Origin: Bryobacterales bacterium
Lineage (GTDB): Bacteria; Acidobacteriota; Terriglobia; Bryobacterales; Bryobacteraceae
Length of the DNA: 39,660 nt
Reading direction: 5' to 3'
Assembly (NCBI GenBank): GCA_020854055.1
Contig: JADZGD010000023.1
Span: 1-39,660 of the forward strand
Shown here: positions 34,929 through 39,660 of the stretch, piece after piece
Layout of the letters: each line of letters begins with the position of its first letter
How positions within the stretch are numbered: position 1 is the stretch's first letter
Translations under genes and position numbers: made by a program
The notes under the pieces: model-generated
What the model was told of the DNA's origin: nothing
The model's input: only the letters and a program-made list of their open reading frames with translations
Database searches by the model: none

Positions 34929-36077
34929 CTAAATACCCGTCTCAACCCAGGACCTGCCGCGGGCGCTCTGAAGTACTTTCTCCAGTAACTGCATGCCGCG
35001 GAAACCCTCCTCGAAGGTAGGGTAGTCGATGGCAGCCGAAGGATCGGCCACCCGGCGGTAGAAGCGGCGATAGACCTGCTTGTGCGAGTCATCGTAGCCT
35101 TCGCTGTGGCCGCCGGGCAGGTCGGCGAAGGTAGCGGCTTCCTTGTAGAACAGAGAGGGATCCTTGACAATCAACTGGTTCGGCTGGTTGCGGAAGCCCA
35201 CCCAGAGTTCGTCGGGCTTTTCCTGGTCCCAGGCCACGCCCATTTTGGTTCCAAACACCTCAAAGTGCAGCCGGTTCTTGCGGCCGGCTCCCATCTGGGT
35301 GACGGTGAAGGCGCCGCGGGCGCGATCGCCCAGGTGGAGCAGCACCGCGCCGTAGTCTTCCGTGTCGATGGCGACTTCCTCGTAATCTTCCGGTTTCAGC
35401 ATCTTGCCGGCGAAGGTTTCAATGGCGGTTTTCGGCCGTTTGCGGGTCTTATGAAACGTCTGCAGATCGGCCGAAAGCGCGGTGATGCGCAAGCCCGTCA
35501 CGTGCTGGATCATGTCCATCCAGTGCGAGCCGATGTCGCCCATGGCGCGCAGGTCGCCGTTGTCCTTGCGGTCGATGCGCCAGTTGTAATCGGTGTCGTA
35601 GAGCAGCCAGTCCTGCGAGTAAGTACCCTGTACGGAAATGATATCGCCCAGGTCGCCTTTAGCCACCATTTGCCGGACCTGTTGGACGGCCGGATAGTAG
35701 CGTAGATTGTGGTTGACGCAGTTGGCAACGTTTTTCGCCTTTGCCAGATCCGCCATCTGCTTGGCCTCGGCCGCGGAAAGTGCCAGTGGTTTTTCACAGA
35801 GCACGGCCTTGCCGGCCTGCATGGCGGCCATCGAAACCGGACAGTGCAGCGAGTTCGGCGTACAGACGTGAACTGCCTGGATTTCGGGATCGCCGGTTAT
35901 CTCCTTGTAATCGTCGGTGGTTCGTTCCACGCCGATCGCTTTGCCGAAGGCCGCTGCTTCCTGTTTCGAAACGGCGGCAACGGCTACGATCTCAACGTTG
36001 CCCAGACGGCGGATCGCTTCCGAATGTACGCGCCCCATGAACCCGGCGCCGATCACGGCAGTCTTGATCTTCTGCAT
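34929..36077 (-). CDS. Gfo/Idh/MocA-family NAD(P)-dependent oxidoreductase
   Basis: A strong AAGGAGT precedes the ATG. The 382-residue protein has the Rossmann opening KTAVIGAGFMGRVHSEAIRR, the family EKP motif (LCEKPLALS), a conserved region NCVNHNLRYYPAVQQ, and GDIGSHWMDMIQHVTG with the catalytic His. These enzymes oxidise or reduce a sugar, inositol or related polyol using a dinucleotide. The substrate is unknown. Many paralogues occur in this bacterial group, so it may not belong to a local pathway. No signal peptide is seen. Confidence 0.92.
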   Translation of the reverse strand: MQKIKTAVIGAGFMGRVHSEAIRRLGNVEIVAVAAVSKQEAAAFGKAIGVERTTDDYKEITGDPEIQAVHVCTPNSLHCPVSMAAMQAGKAVLCEKPLALSAAEAKQMADLAKAKNVANCVNHNLRYYPAVQQVRQMVAKGDLGDIISVQGTYSQDWLLYDTDYNWRIDRKDNGDLRAMGDIGSHWMDMIQHVTGLRITALSADLQTFHKTRKRPKTAIETFAGKMLKPEDYEEVAIDTEDYGAVLLHLGDRARGAFTVTQMGAGRKNRLHFEVFGTKMGVAWDQEKPDELWVGFRNQPNQLIVKDPSLFYKEAATFADLPGGHSEGYDDSHKQVYRRFYRRVADPSAAIDYPTFEEGFRGMQLLEKVLQSARGRSWVETGI

Positions 36078-36281
36078 AAAACTCCTTCCGGTGTGATTAA
36101 GGTAATGATGCCGATCATTCTCTCACAAAGGGGCCTTGCCGGTTGGCTGCCGCCGGTTGCGCCTCCCGGGGCGGGAGAGGTTGTCTTTCAATCCGGTTTA
36201 CGGCCGGGACGACGGTCCGCGGGCAAGCGTCAATGGCCGTACGATCTTCGGGTAACCCGGTGGTGATGATTCGGCGAAATC

Positions 36282-38093
36282 TTACCAGAGGTACTCTTTC
36301 GCCTCGGCGCGGCGGGCGCGGCTGTCCAGCACATGGACCACGCGGATTTTCTTCAGTTTCGCGGGCGACAATTGGCCCACGGGGACGTAAAGAATGGTTC
36401 GGCCCATTCGCGCGGCAAGGGAACGGAACATCGAACGCGGGGGCTTGGCGGCCACATAAACGATGTTGCGATGTACGGAGTAGTCGATCGCCGCCAGTAA
36501 CAGGCGCTCGGCCTTGGTTGTGGCGAAGTCGTAGTCGGAATCGCCCCACACATCGAACATCCTCCGCGGCGGCAGGGTCATCAGAAAACCCCCGTACTCG
36601 GCGCGGCCGATGCCCGGACCCACCATGTGGCCGAACGGATCGGTGGAATAGAACGCCATGTCGGATTCGTTTTGGTTCTCGCCCAACCAGGTGGTGAGAT
36701 ATTCGTAGCGCCTGTCGCGATCCTCGTCGAAAATCACCACCACGGCGCCCACCTCGCCGGAAATCCGCTCCACGCTGCGCACGAAGATCTTCTTCCGGTG
36801 CCAGTTGCGGATGGTCTCCCGCAGGTCGATACCGTCGAGCATGGATGCGCTGAAGGGTTCCACGCGGGATCTCTCGCTGGAAAGCATGCTGCGAGCCTTC
36901 TGTTTCAGGAAGCGGCCGTAGTTCTCCACCACGATGTCTTCGGGCGGATAGCTGCAAATCGAGTTGCCATCGAGTTCGGCGGCCCACTCGCCCGGCCGTG
37001 TCTCTTTCTTACGCTCCTTCAGCCCGCGCGGCCGCAAGCGCTGCTTGGGGCGTGGCAGGCGCCTCCTGAGCCGCAGGCGGCGGGTATTCAGGAAGACCTG
37101 GTTGCCCGAGAGATTCTGGGTCTCCAGTTCCGCCTCGGCCTGCTGCCAGCGGTAGCGTCCGGCGGTTTCCCAAACCTCCCAGCCGTAATTGTCGTCAACA
37201 ATCGATCGCGCCGCCAGCACCAGGTCAAAAAGGTCCGCCACGAGCTGGCCGTTAATCGCCGCCAGGTTGCGCGTGTAGCGGGCCAGCAGCCTGCGCTGCC
37301 AGTGCGCAACGCGGTCACCGGTGTTCTTTTCGTAGGATTGCCCGGCGTCGCGGAACAGATCGAACTGGCAGCGCCCGCGGTCGATCAGGTGCTTTTCGGT
37401 GAACTCTTTCCGGTACAGTTCGTAGCGCTCCTGGAAGTAGGGATACTCGACCGTGATCTCGTTCAGGCAATCCGGGTGGGGGTTGATTAGAACCGGATCA
37501 CGGCGCTCGAAGCGGGGTGGATCCTGCGGAACCTCCATTGCGTCCAGCAGAGGATGGAGCAGGTTCAGCGATACCACCACTAGCACGTCGGCCTCCGGAT
37601 CGCATCCTTGCAACTTCCAGGCCATGCCGGCGGCGTGGCGTTCAAGCTCCTCATCCCGTGGTTGCGGGTAAACCCGATAGGCTTCGATGTATTTTTCCAG
37701 GCCGATATGGGGAATCGCAGCCGGATCCGGATAACGGCCGGCCAGGTGCGGGCGAGGAAGGTCGTCGGGTTCGAGCAACAGAGGTTCGGCCGCCGTCTCC
37801 AGTGCCGTCCGAACCGCTTCGGTGAACGGATCGGCCGGCTCGACGGGTACAAAGACCGCCTCTTCGTCATTGGAATCGTGGGGGTAGACGATCACGCTGA
37901 TCCGCGGAAGCCGGTCGATCGCGACCCGGTAGGCAGGCTCCAGGCTGGCTGGAAGTTCCACCGCCACGATGGCCGGCCGGTGCACCAGGATATAGGCGCG
38001 CACGGCGGCGGCAAACTCGCCTCGCCCGGGAACCACCGGAAAATAGGTGAGGCGGCCGCGGCGCAGGCTGGAGGCGTCAGATTCGAGCGACAT
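36282..38093 (-). CDS. Large unclassified partner of the MoxR ATPase
   Basis: The protein has 603 residues from the ATG at 38093 (GAGGAAG 10 bases upstream); a GTG at 38111 lacks such a site. The first ~190 residues (GRLTYFPVVPGRGEFAAAV, then ILVHRPAIVAVELPASL and ISVIVYPHDSNDEE) resemble the opening of TraB/DUF5682-like proteins. A long middle region of helices follows. A very basic stretch (TRRLRLRRRLPRPKQRLRPR) then leads into a conserved-looking C-terminal domain with GAVVVIFDEDRDRRYEY, YSTDPFGHMVGPGIGRAEYG, and TKAERLLLAAIDYSVHRNI. No catalytic motif or vWA metal site is found. Its start overlaps the AAA+ gene by 17 bases, so the two are made together. Function unknown. Confidence 0.6.
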   Translation of the reverse strand: MSLESDASSLRRGRLTYFPVVPGRGEFAAAVRAYILVHRPAIVAVELPASLEPAYRVAIDRLPRISVIVYPHDSNDEEAVFVPVEPADPFTEAVRTALETAAEPLLLEPDDLPRPHLAGRYPDPAAIPHIGLEKYIEAYRVYPQPRDEELERHAAGMAWKLQGCDPEADVLVVVSLNLLHPLLDAMEVPQDPPRFERRDPVLINPHPDCLNEITVEYPYFQERYELYRKEFTEKHLIDRGRCQFDLFRDAGQSYEKNTGDRVAHWQRRLLARYTRNLAAINGQLVADLFDLVLAARSIVDDNYGWEVWETAGRYRWQQAEAELETQNLSGNQVFLNTRRLRLRRRLPRPKQRLRPRGLKERKKETRPGEWAAELDGNSICSYPPEDIVVENYGRFLKQKARSMLSSERSRVEPFSASMLDGIDLRETIRNWHRKKIFVRSVERISGEVGAVVVIFDEDRDRRYEYLTTWLGENQNESDMAFYSTDPFGHMVGPGIGRAEYGGFLMTLPPRRMFDVWGDSDYDFATTKAERLLLAAIDYSVHRNIVYVAAKPPRSMFRSLAARMGRTILYVPVGQLSPAKLKKIRVVHVLDSRARRAEAKEYLW

Positions 38094-38829
38094 ACCGCAT
38101 CGCTTCCTCACCCAGCGTCTGGAGGATGGAGGCGCGCAGAGATTCGCCGTGCGGCTCTCCCAATTTCAACGCGAACCGGGCGATGTTGATACCGTCGCGT
38201 ACGGTGTAGCGTTCGTCGGCCGAGTGCGCTAACTGGAGGAAATCGGTCACATAACTCAGAATCTGCTCGTCGCTAAAGGGCAGGTTCTCGCGCAGAATGG
38301 CGAGTTCCTCATCGCGCTCCGGAAAGTCGATGAAGATCTGAGGCTGAAGGCGGGAGTGAATGTATTCGGGCAGATCGAAGGTGGAAGCGTCGTCGTTCAT
38401 CGTGGCGACAATGCGGAAGCCGGCGTGCGCTTTGATCTTGATGCCAGCCACAATCGACTCCACATAACGGCGGCTGTCGAGCAGGGGAGCCAGGCTGGCC
38501 CAGCTCTTCTCGCTCATCCGGTTGCCCTCGTCCAATATGCACACGCCGCCGCGGATCATCGCCGTCACCAGCGGAGAAGCGACGTAGCGAAGGCGGCCCT
38601 CCCCTTCAATCACCGGAGTGACCAGCAGGTCTTCCGGGCGAGTGTCGACCGTCGCCTGAAAGATGTACGCCTCGCGCTGGAGCCGCCTGGCGGCGGCATA
38701 GGCCAACGTTGTCTTGCCAACGCCGGGCTTGCCCAGCAAGCGGGGATTCATCGGAAGGTCCGCCGGATCGACAATCATCCAGGCAGCCAGCACCTGCCGC
38801 ATCACTTCGTCCTGCCCCACCCACTTCAC
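38077..38829 (-). CDS. MoxR-type AAA+ ATPase
   Basis: The protein has 250 residues from a GTG. Motifs: Walker A GKPGVGKT (33-40), VDTRPEDLLVTPVIEGEGRL, Walker B ILDEGNRM (98-101), sensor-1 VATMND, and HSRLQPQIFIDFPERDEE carrying the arginine finger region. It is a MoxR AAA ATPase, which remodels a partner protein. Typical partners are vWA proteins, but none is encoded next to it; instead the 603-residue gene overlaps it by 17 bases. The N-terminus looks truncated: family members have a segment before WxGQDE, which is found in the overlapping 19-codon frame at 38826-38885. A 1-base shift or translational coupling is likely there. Confidence 0.85.
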   Translation of the reverse strand: MKWVGQDEVMRQVLAAWMIVDPADLPMNPRLLGKPGVGKTTLAYAAARRLQREAYIFQATVDTRPEDLLVTPVIEGEGRLRYVASPLVTAMIRGGVCILDEGNRMSEKSWASLAPLLDSRRYVESIVAGIKIKAHAGFRIVATMNDDASTFDLPEYIHSRLQPQIFIDFPERDEELAILRENLPFSDEQILSYVTDFLQLAHSADERYTVRDGINIARFALKLGEPHGESLRASILQTLGEEAMRYVARI

Positions 38830-38885
38830 GGCAACTCATCGGGGTGAGCCAGGTGCAGCCGTACTCCCTCCAGTTCCACCACCAT
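38826..38885 (-). CDS. 19-codon overlapping frame ahead of the MoxR gene (lost N-terminus or leader)
   Basis: An ATG at 38885 opens MVVELEGVRLHLAHPDELP and stops at TGA, whose T and G are shared with the MoxR GTG (GTGA, 38826-38829). The amino acids (HPDELP followed in the next frame by KWVGQDEV) read as the continuation of an AAA+ N-terminus, so a -1 slip, an indel in the read, or a translationally coupled leader would all fit. No run suited to programmed slippage is seen at the junction. Confidence 0.4.
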   Translation of the reverse strand: MVVELEGVRLHLAHPDELP

Positions 38886-38905
38886 ATAACGTATTGTGCA
38901 TCAAC

Positions 38906-39660
38906 TCACCGGCGGCGTATCTGAACAGCCTGCCGGCGGGCGTTGAGTTCGGCCTCGAAGATCGGCCGCAGCGCCTCCAGGTCGAGCGGCCCGTTGTAAC
39001 GTTTCCCGTTGATGAAGAAGGTGGGCGTACCCATCACGCCGGCATTCTCACCTTCCCTGACTTCTTTTTCCACCTCCGCGCGGAATCGGCCGCTATTCAG
39101 GTCACGCTCGAAACGAATCGTGTCCATTCCACACTCAGCGGCCCACTTGAGGATATTCGGCCGCGAAATCTGGCGGAAATTGGCAAACATCCGGTCATGT
39201 AACGGCCAGAAGCGTCCCTGCGCGTGCGCGGCCAGCGCCGCCTGAGCCGCCAGGTTGGCCTGTGAGTGCATGTCGAGGGGAAATTGCTTGAAAACCAACC
39301 GCACCGTCTCCGGATATGCCGCCACGATGGCCAGCGCCTTGGGCGCCGCCAGCGCGCAGTAGGGGCACTGGAAATCGGAGAATTCCACCACCGTGATGGG
39401 CGCCGTCCCTAACCCGCGGAAGGGCGCGCCATCGATGGGGATTGCGACGGGATCTTCAAGGATTCGCGGTTTGACCGCGCCTTCCTTCTGCTTTTCACGA
39501 AGAGTGGAAAGAACCTGGTCCGTGCTCCTGCCGGCACGGAATTCCCGGACCACCGCCACTGCCAGGGCGCGGCTGTAGCTGCACTCGGAGTCGGTGATCC
39601 GGCACTGGGCGATCTTGCGGGCGCAGCCGCAGTTGCAGTCCTGCTCTCGCAACATCTTTA
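38906..39660 (-). CDS. DsbA/thioredoxin-fold oxidoreductase with CcmH-like N-terminus (5' end outside window)
   Basis: The frame is open to the window edge; an ATG at 39655 is possible but would leave no signal peptide, so the real start is probably beyond. The N-terminal ~55 residues, CNCGC (7-11 from that ATG), Cys18 and Cys25 followed by YSRALAVAVVREFRAGRSTDQVL, resemble the cysteine-rich CcmH/CycL domain of cytochrome c maturation. A DsbA-like thioredoxin fold follows: VEFSDFQCPYC (active Cys97/Cys100), then MGTPTFFINGKRY with the cis-proline, and LDLEALRPIFEAELN at the end. Its likely role is thiol/disulfide exchange outside the cytoplasm. It is separated from the MoxR unit by about 76 bases. 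Confidence 0.85.
   Translation of the reverse strand, partial: KMLREQDCNCGCARKIAQCRITDSECSYSRALAVAVVREFRAGRSTDQVLSTLREKQKEGAVKPRILEDPVAIPIDGAPFRGLGTAPITVVEFSDFQCPYCALAAPKALAIVAAYPETVRLVFKQFPLDMHSQANLAAQAALAAHAQGRFWPLHDRMFANFRQISRPNILKWAAECGMDTIRFERDLNSGRFRAEVEKEVREGENAGVMGTPTFFINGKRYNGPLDLEALRPIFEAELNARRQAVQIRRR

Noticed and set aside
1-39660. tRNA, rRNA, CRISPR, insertion sequences or phage genes
   Set aside because: I looked through the gaps and found no cloverleaf, spaced direct repeats, transposase or integrase motifs; every gap is under about 230 bases.

Overview
The window is a chromosomal stretch of a high-GC Gram-negative soil-type bacterium, most likely an Acidobacteriota of the Bryobacterales/Solibacter group. 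This is inferred from a secreted SBBP beta-propeller protein with 140-residue C-terminal repeats, Gfo/Idh/MocA oxidoreductases beside sugar-related genes, a HemQ-type chlorite dismutase homologue, a membrane-spanning-lipid-synthase-like radical SAM protein, and uniform codon use. No tRNA, rRNA, CRISPR array, insertion sequence or phage gene was seen. No gap between genes exceeds about 230 bases.

Layout. 1-2174 (minus): truncated zinc alcohol dehydrogenase, ClpP and a cysteine-bearing Rrf2 regulator. 2382-8295 (plus): a DeoR regulator and two large secreted proteins that look like divergent glycoside hydrolases, probably one carbohydrate-use locus. 8466-12079: YjbQ and the SBBP protein. 12179-17621: an envelope/glycan section with a GT2 transferase, DUF2304 protein and GT-C-like membrane protein with overlapping reading frames, then a URO-D-type methyltransferase-like protein and a polyprenyl-phosphate sugar transferase. 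17641-18895 (minus): HemQ and a small membrane protein. 19102-21677: sodium/solute symporter coupled to an M24 peptidase, converging on 21674-25662 (minus), which holds a Tat-exported GH9 cellulase, a TPR protein and QueG.

25890-27998 encodes a radical SAM protein with three cysteine clusters that resembles archaeal tetraether lipid synthase (Tes) and the bacterial membrane-spanning lipid synthase. It ends in a strong terminator. 28102-29970 holds an anchored protein of unknown function and a PfkB sugar kinase. 29967-34913 is a complete Fe-S assembly operon, iscR-iscS-iscU-hscB-hscA-iscX, with a recognisable promoter, an IscR type-1-like operator on the start point and a terminal hairpin. It lacks iscA and fdx.

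34929-39660 (minus) holds a Gfo/Idh/MocA oxidoreductase, an unnamed two-gene unit (MoxR-type AAA+ ATPase plus a 603-residue partner, preceded by a 19-codon overlapping frame), and a DsbA-like thioredoxin with a CcmH-like cysteine-rich N-terminus running off the window. The best candidates for undescribed biology are the MoxR unit, the two putative glycosidases and the Tes/Mss-like enzyme.
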